Below, one piece after another: positions 7,101-12,209 of a stretch of DNA of 12,209 nucleotides. Source of the stretch: Chromera velia. Lineage: Eukaryota; Sar; Chromeraceae. The number at the start of each line of letters is the position of its first letter. Position 1 is the first letter of the stretch. A program made the position numbers and the translations under genes. The stretch is from NCBI GenBank assembly GCA_018398765.1, contig JAHBMJ010005131.1, positions 61,069 to 73,277 on the forward strand, given 5' to 3'. The notes under the pieces were generated by a model. The model saw only the letters and a list, made by a program, of their open reading frames with translations. It did no database searches and was not told the DNA's origin.

Positions 7101-8538
7101 CGAAGACGATTCCCGACATTACTCTTCTCCCCTTCCATACGAAAGAGAGAAGAAGGTCAAAATTGACGTCACTCCAGTTGCAAACAGTCCAACACAAGCA
7201 CCCTTTTCGCCTCAGCAAGGCACTAACCAATCATACCCAGCTGGGGCCCTTGCATCAGGCACCATCGCTCAAATGAATCCCACAGGCCCCCACTGGCCCA
7301 GCGCTGCAGCTGAGACACAGCCCTCTGTATGGCAACCGATGCATCCTCCTGAGGGAACACTTTACCCTCCCTACCCCTCACAAAGACCCCGGCCAAACGA
7401 CGGCCTCGACAACTGGGAGAGGCAACACGCGGCCGCCCTCGCAGCAGCAAAGGGGCAACAGAGCCCCAGCCCTGCCGGATTCAATCTCTTCTCAACCGAA
7501 CCTCTTGGTGACACCTCAGGGGGGCATCAAATGCAACCAGCTCCGCAATTCTTTCCAAACCAGATGGGAGGACCAATGGGCCCCGGCCCCTCTCCGTATC
7601 AACACATGGGCCCCGGCACGGAGGGCCCCGCTCCTGCAACGGCTTTCGGCTACGGGGCTCCCTACCAGGGCCGAGGCGGGCCCTTCCACCTGCCGGGGCC
7701 CCAGGCTGCTGCCGGTCCTCCCGTTGCCGTCTCCAGGGACCCTCTGGGCGTCTCCGGGGCTAGCTCCAGATCCCATTCTCCTATGCATCCTGCGGTAGGT
7801 TTTTGTTTGTCTTCGGGGAGGCAGCCATACAGAGAGAGAGAAAGTGCACCGGTCCCCCTTCCTCTGATGGTCACACTGAGTTTTTTTTGTGTGAGACGAC
7901 CGAATGAAGTCTGTCCAGATGTGTGCTTGTGAAGTCTGCGCAGAAACATAAACTGCCAAACAATTTGAAACAAGCATCTTTTCTTTTTCCTCACTCTTCT
8001 GTTCGTTTCATTATTTTCTTTTTTTTTGTCTAATTCGCTTACGCCTATCCGTTCTGTCTGTCTGCAGGCTTCCTCTGCCGCCATCTTACCCTTTCCAGAG
8101 GTGATGGAGGAGACGGAGACTGAAGGCTTCAAGGGCCCCTCCAGAGACCTCACCGGAACCCCCACTGCCCGGACGCAAATGCACACACCCAGACCTCCAG
8201 GGTGGGGAGGAAATCCAGGCATGGGAGGGCATTTGGGAGCAGCAGAGGGCGCGTCTCTAGCATCGCCTCCACCGCCAGCCGCAAGCTCCTCACAGCATCT
8301 CACGCCTTCCTGTAGATTTCACAGCCTTCCTCAACAAAGCGCAGCACCATTTCACTCCCCCTCTGTGCGCCCCCCCTTCGGAACACCAGGCGGAACGTCC
8401 CCTGGATTTACCGCAGGGCCAGAGGCGACTGCTGCACCCAATGAAGCCTTCACAGGCGCCCGTCTTCCTTCGCCCCCTAAGGACCGGTACCATGACCAGA
8501 GCCGTCCCTCTCCCGTCCAAGACTACAGATTCCACTGA
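240..8538 (+). CDS. Large multi-domain surface membrane protein, 5' partial, 13 exons
   Basis: My model joins 240-773, 1411-1862, 2158-2242, 2464-2558, 2813-2916, 3277-3460, 3826-3939, 4280-4927, 5317-5498, 5780-5954, 6260-6466, 6982-7794 and 8068-8538. All introns are GT-AG and the carried phases agree, giving about 1354 residues. The start and any signal peptide are upstream of the window. Domain order by residue of this partial protein: two Cys-rich repeats ending in LCYC/MCWC (1-178), a fibronectin-III-like region (about 179-368), a DUF4215 Cys-rich repeat beginning CGDGIVDSFEECDDGD (about 373-418), about nine hydrophobic helices (430-925), then a disordered Pro/Gly/Gln/Ser-rich tail (930-1354). 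The layout suggests an extracellular sensor or adhesion region on a polytopic membrane module. The membrane part recalls TRP/Flc-like proteins of protists, but this is weak inference. The ligand and the function are unknown. The 3' ends of exons 1 and 6 are the least certain boundaries. Confidence 0.82.
774..1410 (+). other. Intron 1
   Basis: This 637-nt stretch separates two well-supported coding segments and ends at tgtttgcag (1402-1410). It has short pyrimidine-rich runs and no convincing coding sequence in any frame. The open frames that cross it are short and lack recognisable motifs. Its 5' boundary depends on the uncertain donor of exon 1. Confidence 0.6.
1411..1862 (+). CDS. Exon 2: first part of the fibronectin-III-like region
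   Basis: The acceptor tgtttgcag ends at 1410, and the donor at 1863 is a consensus GTAAGT. The exon takes in one carried base and leaves in phase 0. It begins with a Pro-rich entry (YPRPNVPTVYLNY) followed by a beta-like stretch, as at the start of an FN3 domain. It then carries a long insert rich in Ser, Arg and Glu before the segment MYVYTAEDYEVAQANN. Sequons NMT and NLT suggest the extracellular side. The insert makes the domain longer than a usual FN3 of about 90 residues, so the fold call is tentative. Confidence 0.8.
2158..2242 (+). CDS. Exon 3: C-terminal strands of an FN3 domain
   Basis: This short exon of 28 codons plus one base encodes EINVTGLTPFSWYVVRLRAS and the following DTTGSAVS. 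It fits the F and G strands of fibronectin type III, including the LTP turn, the Tyr-x-Val-Arg-hydrophobic-x-Ala strand, and the Gly-x-x-x-Ser exit. The acceptor is cactgcag ending at 2157. The donor is GTCAGT at 2243, inside a run of three overlapping GTCAG motifs. Phase 0 in and phase 1 out join perfectly to the next exon. Confidence 0.83.
2464..2558 (+). CDS. Exon 4: start of the DUF4215 Cys-rich repeat
   Basis: After the acceptor aatgcag ending at 2463, the exon supplies CT to the carried G, giving Ala. It then reads a short linker and CGDGIVDSFEECDDGDTE. CGDG-x(6-8)-EECDDG is the signature first half of the DUF4215 / myxococcus Cys-rich disulfide repeat, an extracellular module. The donor at 2559 is gtggga. 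The domain is split in the middle and completed by exon 5. Confidence 0.85.
2641..2685. repeat. (TC)n tract followed by a poly-T run
   Basis: Intron 4 carries a CT/TC dinucleotide repeat at about 2641-2670, directly followed by about 14 T. The pyrimidine-rich stretch lies about 130 nt upstream of the acceptor of exon 5. Confidence 0.95.
2813..2916 (+). CDS. Exon 5: end of the DUF4215 repeat
   Basis: The acceptor gcctgcag ends at 2812. The exon encodes NNDGCSASCFVEEGFTCQPP and, after a short Asp/Leu-rich stretch, SVCFP. This is the second half of the DUF4215 signature (DGC-x(2-3)-C-x-VE-x-G-[WF]-x-C ... C). The donor is GTCAGT at 2917, and the two carried bases (ga) join to G of exon 6 to make Glu. 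Reading past the donor reaches a stop at 2961-2963, which supports splicing here. Confidence 0.83.
3173..3296. repeat. Duplicated 3' splice-site region flanking a small inverted repeat
   Basis: Positions 3173-3207 and 3262-3296 are 35-nt direct repeats, by my alignment 30/35 identical. Their last 15 nt (tttatgaaatgggga) are identical. Each copy contains a pyrimidine tract and a cag followed by G. Between them, 3208-3222 and 3238-3252 form 15-nt inverted arms with one mismatch. The second copy provides the acceptor of exon 6. Confidence 0.85.
3277..3460 (+). CDS. Exon 6: first transmembrane helix
   Basis: The acceptor ttacttacag ends at 3276. The exon reads EVYEMGT and then a clear hydrophobic helix, SLMAAIMLVFFLIILTFTLT, at about 3299-3373. 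A Lys/Arg-rich segment (KADPRKTQAKRQVVG) follows, as expected for the cytoplasmic face. The donor is uncertain. GTCAGT at 3461 is preferred, but GT at 3443 (agacag|gtggtc) and at 3392 (ggacag|gtctac) give the same phase. Reading through gives about 26 more residues before a stop at 3542-3544. Confidence 0.75.
3826..3939 (+). CDS. Exon 7: juxtamembrane segment and start of helix 2
   Basis: The acceptor gctgcag ends at 3825 and the donor at 3940 is GTGAGT. The 38 codons read TGRQKMKTIAERVGVGKQDP and then the hydrophobic PAAIRFLNWALCGF, which continues into exon 8 as LLRCQIVSLLPFF. The basic segment before the helix agrees with a cytoplasmic loop between helices 1 and 2. Confidence 0.78.
4145..4190. 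repeat. (CA)n microsatellite
   Basis: About 23 CA units lie in intron 7, preceded by a long CT-rich stretch (about 4080-4143). It is probably non-functional and likely polymorphic in length. Confidence 0.97.
4280..4927 (+). CDS. Exon 8: helices 2-4 with a large basic loop
   Basis: The acceptor ctccgcag ends at 4279 and the donor is cag|gtgcgtg at 4928. The exon is 216 codons in phase 0. It completes helix 2, then has an Asn-containing loop (KPNNSPATGWLAYSLRW, then NFQWGLFEYNRTT), which is probably extracellular. Helix 3 (NCFYMFLVCGVVAVLCGSAL) lies near 4552-4618. A Lys/Arg/Asn-rich loop (RRLHKRPRENERKPS onward) follows, and then helix 4 with VRIATVFYLPICM near 4860-4898. A potential donor at 4616 (gtaagg) is ignored because the frame continues with sensible sequence. 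Confidence 0.85.
4928..5316 (+). other. Intron 8
   Basis: This 389-nt stretch runs between the donor gtgcgtg and the acceptor ctgtcag. I see no coding sequence with family-like features, no clear repeat and no RNA gene in it. Short open frames extend across it from both flanks, but they carry stops and lack the hydrophobic pattern of the surrounding protein. Confidence 0.7.
5317..5498 (+). CDS. Exon 9: helix 5
   Basis: The acceptor ctgtcag ends at 5316. The exon reads VKGMHIVFHGFNNLLAMFSL and continues as LAVVYLPVALAAFLKKM, a helix at about 5344-5419, then a short Ser/Gly loop ending SAASIY. The donor is ctacag|gtgggc at 5499. This choice leaves two carried bases (ag), which join G of exon 10 to make Arg. 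An earlier GTGAGT at 5431 looks stronger as a motif but leaves phase 0 and cannot join exon 10 in frame. Confidence 0.75.
5499..5532 (+). other. G-quadruplex-type tract at the 5' splice site of intron 9
   Basis: Directly after the exon 9 junction come G runs of 3, 9, 5 and 6 separated by short loops (cggtg-a, ac, ta). This meets the usual G3+N1-7 pattern on the transcribed-sense strand. It could fold in the pre-mRNA over the donor. The effect is inferred, not shown. Confidence 0.65.
5586..5617. repeat. GGGAA/GGAAA purine repeat
   Basis: An imperfect purine repeat of gggaa and ggaaa units lies in intron 9, about 55 nt downstream of the G-rich tract. It has no coding meaning. Confidence 0.8.
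5780..5954 (+). CDS. Exon 10: helices 6 and 7
   Basis: The acceptor gcgtgcag ends at 5779 and the donor is acag|gttggt at 5955. The exon encodes LNRVLWIALPLYLQFFLAFL and FVSFLALVANSGFLVLYLLS, two strongly hydrophobic segments separated by a Pro/Glu turn (PESPP). It ends LCFTIQ in phase 0. The acceptor has a weak pyrimidine tract, so this boundary is less firm than the frame itself. Confidence 0.76.
5955..6259 (+). other. Intron 10
   Basis: This 305-nt stretch begins gttggt and ends tctctctttgcag. It has a good pyrimidine tract at its 3' end. I see no repeat, RNA gene or coding sequence in it. Confidence 0.75.
6260..6466 (+). CDS. Exon 11: helices 8 and 9
   Basis: The acceptor tctttgcag ends at 6259 and the donor is atgcag|gtgggt at 6467. 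The 69 codons read VVNVIDNGLFVLTCIFAFIF, a short acidic break (EQAAADWVTD), and a second long helix with MGWAMVIFWLLVVVLAVACW. The exon ends with basic residues (TRKMQ), as expected where the chain enters the cytoplasm. This donor is the founder-like copy of a junction motif repeated in the following intron. Confidence 0.83.
6461..6746 (+). repeat. Minisatellite of 44-52 bp units carrying copies of the 5' splice site
   Basis: Six units begin with the GT at 6467, 6519, 6563, 6607, 6655 and 6703, with spacings of 52, 44, 44, 48 and 48. The core is gtgggttagtggagaattc, then a purine-rich stretch, then gggtttaagaatgcag. The first GT is the donor of exon 11, and several later units repeat atgcag|gtgggt exactly. 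Using a later donor would add an in-frame TAA seven codons after the exon. Confidence 0.92.
6747..6981 (+). other. Rest of intron 11
   Basis: Sequence between the minisatellite and the acceptor ccctgcag at 6981. It ends in a strong pyrimidine tract (about 6900-6979). I see no coding or RNA feature. Confidence 0.65.
6982..7794 (+). CDS. Exon 12: cytoplasmic Pro/Gly/Gln-rich tail
   Basis: The acceptor ccctgcag ends at 6981 and the donor is gcg|gtaggt at 7795. The exon is 271 codons in phase 0. It opens with a charged segment (AVFDDFDNKPLLGVDRKIEA, then EERRKARQSR) that may be helical, then an acidic patch (MEPEDEDD). A low-complexity region rich in Pro, Gly, Gln, Ala and Met follows, including GGPMGPGPSPYQHMGPG. 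Such composition points to a disordered tail for protein contacts. No enzymatic motif is visible. Confidence 0.83.
8068..8538 (+). CDS. Exon 13: last exon and stop
   Basis: The acceptor gtctgcag ends at 8067 and follows a pyrimidine-rich tract. The exon continues the disordered tail in phase 0 (ASSAAILPFPEVMEETETEG). It is rich in Pro, Ser, Gly and Thr (ASPPPPAASSSQH) and ends YRFH before TGA at 8536-8538. If intron 12 is retained, the frame instead stops at 7930-7932. Confidence 0.82.
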   Translation, partial: ASSAAILPFPEVMEETETEGFKGPSRDLTGTPTARTQMHTPRPPGWGGNPGMGGHLGAAEGASLASPPPPAASSSQHLTPSCRFHSLPQQSAAPFHSPSVRPPFGTPGGTSPGFTAGPEATAAPNEAFTGARLPSPPKDRYHDQSRPSPVQDYRFH

Positions 8539-8724
8539 CGGACTTTATTGAAATTAATCCGAACGGGACTCGATCATTCTGTGCCCGTTGATCTTTGGCG
8601 TTTCAAAATGTGAATAACAAATAGCGATCGTCAATTTTGCCCCTTTCCAAGCGGGTCAGTTTGTCAGTCTCTTTCTGAGCTGGCAGTCAGATTCAATTAA
8701 GTTTTCTTTCAGCGCTTTATGTAC
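8539..8724 (+). other. Probable 3' untranslated region of the plus-strand gene
   Basis: This follows the stop codon at 8538 and keeps a base composition between that of the gene and the AT-rich island. The first AATAAA downstream is at 8825-8830, beyond the MITE-like element. Whether it acts as a poly(A) signal in this organism is unknown. Confidence 0.45.
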
Positions 8725-8824
8725 AGGTTGAGTCATGAAAACGGCGTTTCAAAACGCTAGTGCAAACGTCTACAAACTTAGACGGACGTTAATAGAGGAC
8801 CATTATATGTCATAGTCTCAACCT
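8725..8824. mobile_element. MITE-like 100-bp inverted-repeat element
   Basis: The ends are aggttgagtcatga at 8725-8738 and tcatagtctcaacct at 8810-8824, whose reverse complement begins aggttgag and ends atga. Inside are two short hairpins: gcgttt-ca-aaacgc near 8743-8757, and cgtcta-caaact-tagacg near 8767-8784. Size and structure fit a non-autonomous DNA transposon. No clear target-site duplication is visible and no transposase is in the window, so the class is unknown. Confidence 0.6.
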
Positions 8825-9600
8825 AATAAAAAGTCACAGCAAACCCAACTAATACCGACTAATCAATTATTTAATTTAAATCATGATTCGTTTTTTCCAT
8901 ATAAGCTGACATCTAGGCTTACATCCGGATTTATATCCATCTATATATTCATCAAACTATTGAACTGCAAATCAAGCTATTTGGAAAGCAAAGAATATAA
9001 GGAATTGAGGTAAAAATTGAAAGTGTTTCTGCCCAGGTTTCCATTTAAAATTATGCATGTATTTTACTATATTGTTTCAACTTATTTTTTATCAGATAAA
9101 GTGTTATAGTCTAGTGTAATAGTTACATAGTTATCTAGCTAGTTATATTACTATCTTAAAAAAAATAGAGTATTCAAAAATATTTAAGATATTTCTTATA
9201 ATATTTCAAAAAATGAACAGTCTTGCCGTATATAGGTCTTGCCAATTGAGCCTTATAGTGATGCCTCAATCCGGATTATGAATTCATGATGATCATGTAT
9301 CTTTTAAAAGTCCTGGCACTCCGTATAACCGCGGTCCATGCAGTGCCGGGAATCAGCTTGCACAGCTAATAAACACATGACAGATAGCGCAGGGTAAGAA
9401 TCAGGAATAGAATGAGGAATTCACCATTAAGCAAACAAAGATCTGAGTCTAAAAATCGATCAGACCGAGCCTTATCGCCTGACAGCTGGAGAAATAAGAA
9501 CAGCACACAGGCAACGAGACTATGAGAAGCACGATCGAAGCGGGTCTTTCTCACGAAATCGAAAACAAAAAGGGCAGCGAGTGACTGCAGACAGACAGAC
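8825..9600. other. AT-rich intergenic island
   Basis: About 780 nt of markedly AT-rich sequence separate the convergent genes, in strong contrast to both flanks. There are many stops on both strands and no supported gene. Small structures include the palindrome cttttaaaag at 9301-9310, the hairpin at 9312-9350, and a short CAGA run at about 9587-9604. Possible origins are a decayed transposon or simply an intergenic spacer. Confidence 0.75.
9312..9350. other. GC-rich hairpin inside the AT-rich island
   Basis: cctggcact at 9312-9320 can pair with agtgccggg at 9342-9350, eight of nine positions plus one G-T wobble. The loop contains ccgcgg. It does not match the cloverleaf of a tRNA and I do not recognise it as a known RNA. 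It may be a fragment of a mobile element or a transcription-end structure. Confidence 0.35.
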
Positions 9601-9715
9601 AGACGATTGGTCTTTCATGCATGTAGAGAAAAGGAAAGGGGCGCAGGGAACTGAAGAGGAAAGATCTCGACAGACACATGCGGGAAGGACAACAGACAAG
9701 AAGAGAAAGAGAAAA

Positions 9716-9855
9716 ATGGATCAAAGAGGAAGAGAAGAGACCTCTTGCACTCTTGGCAGTGTCGTCGCTCCTTTCCGTTGCCCTTCCCTCCCCAATCCTT
9801 GCAGAAGTGGCAGTGCCTGCATGCCATGCTCCCAGATACTCTTCCCCCCCTTTTC
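9716..9855 (-). pseudogene. Decayed copy of the end of the CKECGG repeat gene
   Basis: Plus-strand 9716-9855 resembles 10323-10480. Both begin with atggatcaa, followed by nearly identical sequence across the stop codon. On the minus strand this copy still reads KSIWEHGM, FCKDWGGKGN and GKERRHCQECKR in fragments, matching the last units SICEHGR, FCKECGGGGT and RKDRRCCRECKQ of the intact array. Two conserved Cys are Trp, about three residues (CVH) are lost, and frames are shifted, so it cannot encode a working repeat. The tail EVSSLPL-stop mirrors QVSSLPP-stop. It lies about 600 bp downstream of the parent copy. Confidence 0.7.
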
Positions 9856-10322
9856 TATTGCACGAGGAGATGAATTCTCAGAGCCCTCCGTTTCGTCTTC
9901 CAGACAGGCGATCTCATTCGCATTCTCCTGTCGATTGATCCGACCCAAAAGTGCAGATCAGAGCACGCAAACAATGCAGAAGAAGAATTTCCTCAAACAA
10001 AGTGAATGCATACAAAGAGCAAACCAGGCAATGGAGGGACAAGGACATAGAAGGACCTCACACAGAGAGAAGGGAACAAAACGAAATGGAAAAGCGAAAG
10101 CATGGCTGCTGAGGTGGAAAAGAAAAGGAGATCCTCAGAGGGAGATCGATGGAGGCGATGCCCCACAGACTCTCCTCACCTCCCCTTTGGCAGTGCACAC
10201 TCCTCCCCCCATTTGGAGCAACAAAACCGCTCTACAAGCAACACAGATCGCATATTGCACTCAACTGAAAAGAGAGGGAGTTGGAGAGCCTAGACAGACA
10301 GCAGAAGTGAAAAGGGAAACAC
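9856..10322. other. Spacer between decayed copy and repeat gene
   Basis: The sequence is purine-rich on the plus strand, with no supported gene. A long plus-strand open frame crosses it, but that frame is the antisense shadow of the repeat array and has no recognisable motif. It may include the 3' untranslated region of the minus-strand gene. Confidence 0.55.
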
Positions 10323-10327
10323 ATGGA

Positions 10328-12209
10328 TCAAGGAGGAAGAGAAGAGACCTGCTTGCACTCACGGCAGCATCGGCGGTCCTTTCGGTGAACACAAGTGCCC
10401 CCCCCTCCGCACTCCTTGCAAAAGTAGCGGTGCCGGCCGTGCTCACAAATACCCTTCCCGCCACATTCCTTGCATCGGGAGCGCCTGCGACCGTGCTCAC
10501 AAATACTCTTCCCCCCGCACTCCCTGCACGTGTGTCGCTGCCGGCCGTGCTCACAAATGCTCTTGCCTCCGCACTCCTTGAACTTGCGGCGCTCACGACC
10601 GTGCTCACATACGCTCTTCCCTCCGCACTCCTTGCAGTAGTAGCGCTGCTTTCCGTGCTCACAAATACTCTTCCCTCCGCAATCTTTGCACCGAGAGCGC
10701 CTGCGACCGTGCTCACAAATGCTCCCTCCTCCACAATCCTTGCACTTGCTGCGCTCGCGACCTTGCTCGCAAATGCTTTTCCCTCCGCACTCCTTGCACT
10801 TGCTGCGCTCGCGACCGTGCTCACATATGCCCTTCCCTCCGCACTCCTTGCAGTGATAGCGAATACGGCCGTGATCACAAATACTCTTCCCTCCGCACTC
10901 CTTGCACGATGCCGGCCGTGCTCGCAAATGCCCCCCCCTCCGCACTCCTTGCACTGATAACGAATACGGCCGTGATCACAAATACTCTTCCCTCCACACT
11001 CCTTACACTGCGAGCGAATGCGACCGTGGTCGCAAATGCTCGTTCCTCCGCACTCTTTGCACTTGCTTCGCGCGCGACCGTGCTCACAGATGCTCTTCCC
11101 TCCGCATTCTTTGCAATGAGAGCGCTGCCGACCGTGCTCACATGTGCCCTTCCCTCCGCAAACCTTGCAGCTGTGACGCTGACGGCCGTGCTGACAGATG
11201 CTCTTCCCATCACAATCCTTGCACCTGCAGCGAACCCGTCCATGCAAGCAGAGAATCTGCCCATGGCGGTTCCTTTTCACCTCTCCTCCCTCTCCCCCTC
11301 GACGATCATTCTCATACACGACCGCTTTCCATCCAGCGATCGGATCATCCCTCCCTCTACACACCTCAGAAGAGAGAGGAGCGGAGTCCGAAAGAGAAAC
11401 AGTCAACCGACGCTGCTTCTCTTCCCGCACGCAACCCCTCCCCCTCCCCTCCCCCCACAACCCAACCCCCCTCCTCTCACCGGAACAGCCAGACACCTCA
11501 TCGCACTCGTCAGCCTCCATCTGAGTGAGGGCACTCTCTGACCGCCGACGCTTCTGAGGAACCACCGATGAGTTTTGAGTCATTTCAGACTGCCCCTGTG
11601 CCTCTTCCTCTTGCATATGGCTGGATGAGTTCGGACGGTGGGAGCGAAGGTCTCTGTGTTCACACGTCTCTTTGGTGAGACGGTTGCCCTCTTCCCTTTC
11701 CCTTCTCTGACCGCCAGACTGTGTGAGCTTGACTGCCGCCTGTGCAGGAGGACAGACTGCTGATTCGGTCACCGTGTCACAAATGGAGACGCTGACTGAC
11801 GTGTGATGACTGTCTGAATCGAATATTCTGGTGTCCGTTTGGGTCCTGTGCTGTGCGGAAAGAGGACAAGCAACCTCGGACTGAATTGTTCTGTCCGGGT
11901 TTTCAGTCTGCCTGTCTGTGTGCAGAGAGAGCAGTGCCAACTGCAGACTCTCAGGGACCCCCCATTCCACCGAAATCCCAACCAGCTCCCTCTTCTGATG
12001 ATCTCTCCCCCCTTCTGCACCGACATGGAGTGTGTTGACACCCCTCTCTCCGACCGAAGAGCAGTCAGAGAGAGAAGGCCCACTAACGAGACGCACGATA
12101 CGGAAGTCTCCCCCCCTCAGCGGCTCAAGACACATGAGGTTGCCAGGATGTGGCACCTCGGTCTCTTCGCCATCGTTCGGAATCGAAAACAATCGAAACT
12201 TCAATTCTG
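10328..12209 (-). CDS. CKECGG/CEHGR tandem Cys-His repeat protein, 5' open, frameshifted
   Basis: The minus-strand frame is open from the window edge; the first codons are not ATG, so the start or an upstream exon lies outside. The first ~315 residues are low-complexity, rich in Ser, Arg, Glu and Gln, with a basic PQKRRRSES that could be a nuclear localisation signal. Then come 17 units of 18 residues with the pattern C-x2-C-x5-C-x-H, typically CKECGGKSICEHGRxRSx, which could each bind zinc. I recall this repeat type from several algae and oomycete-like protists, with no known function. Third-position changes between units are mostly synonymous, which supports this strand and frame. At 10905-10910 unit 7 lacks 7 nt, so units 8-17 are in another frame, ending at TGA 10328-10330. 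Reading on without the shift gives about 200 unrelated residues to a stop near 10261. Confidence 0.78.
10340..11253 (-). repeat. Tandem array of 17 x 54-bp coding units
   Basis: Units run from LCLHGRVRCRCKDCDGK (about 11253) to GTCVHRKDRRCCRECK (about 10350). Period is 54 bp. Variants worth noting: Phe for the first Cys in unit 13 (KFKECGG), Gln for His in unit 10 (CEQGR), and a degenerate last unit. Unit 7 has the 7-nt deletion. Neighbouring units are very similar, as expected from unequal exchange. Confidence 0.93.

Noticed and set aside
9312-9350. tRNA gene
   Set aside because: There is only one stem, with no D, anticodon or T arms and no A/B box pattern.
10895-10925. Programmed -1 ribosomal frameshift at unit 7
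   Set aside because: There is no slippery heptamer, and the change is simply a 7-nt gap relative to the other units.
9581-10957. Plus-strand open frame of 458 codons
   Set aside because: It is antisense to the Cys-His array and to its relic. Its Ala/Leu/Thr repeats come from the complement of the CKECGG units, and unit-to-unit changes are synonymous in the minus frame.
10340-11253. CRISPR-like array
   Set aside because: The 54-bp units are contiguous, coding, diverged at synonymous sites and have no spacers; the DNA is eukaryotic.
10340-11253. EsV-1-7 family membership
   Set aside because: That motif has, as I recall, C-x4-C-x16-C-x2-H spacing. These units have C-x2-C-x5-C-x-H.

Overview
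The window is nuclear DNA of a eukaryote. It holds a long intron-rich gene with GT-AG splice sites, many microsatellites inside introns, and proteins of types I associate with alveolate protists and other algae. My best guess is a chromerid alga such as Chromera velia. That is an inference from architecture and repeat families and has not been tested by any search.

Layout. (1) 240-8538, plus strand: one large gene whose 5' end lies outside the window. I could reconstruct 13 exons. Apart from two soft boundaries (3' end of exon 1 and 3' end of exon 6), the splice phases agree from exon to exon and give an open frame of about 1354 residues ending at TGA 8536-8538. The product looks like a surface membrane protein. 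It has two Cys-rich beta-type repeats, a fibronectin-III-like region, a Cys-rich DUF4215 (myxococcus-type disulfide) repeat, about nine transmembrane helices, and a long Pro/Gly/Gln-rich tail that is probably cytoplasmic. (2) 8539 to about 9600: an AT-rich island between the genes, with a 100-bp MITE-like inverted-repeat element and a small GC-rich hairpin. (3) 9716-9855, minus strand: a decayed duplicate of the end of the next gene. (4) 10328-12209, minus strand: a gene, open to the window edge, for a basic and Ser-rich N-terminal region followed by 17 tandem 18-residue Cys/His units (CKECGG ... CEHGR). A 7-nt deletion in unit 7 shifts the frame. The two genes converge, so their 3' ends face each other across the AT-rich island.

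The most unusual features concern splicing and repeat evolution in the first gene. A minisatellite in intron 11 copies the exon-intron junction itself. A duplicated 3' splice site flanks a tiny inverted repeat in intron 5. A G-quadruplex-type tract starts at the 5' splice site of intron 9. In the second gene, the frameshifted array stays open in several frames and could mislead automated gene models.
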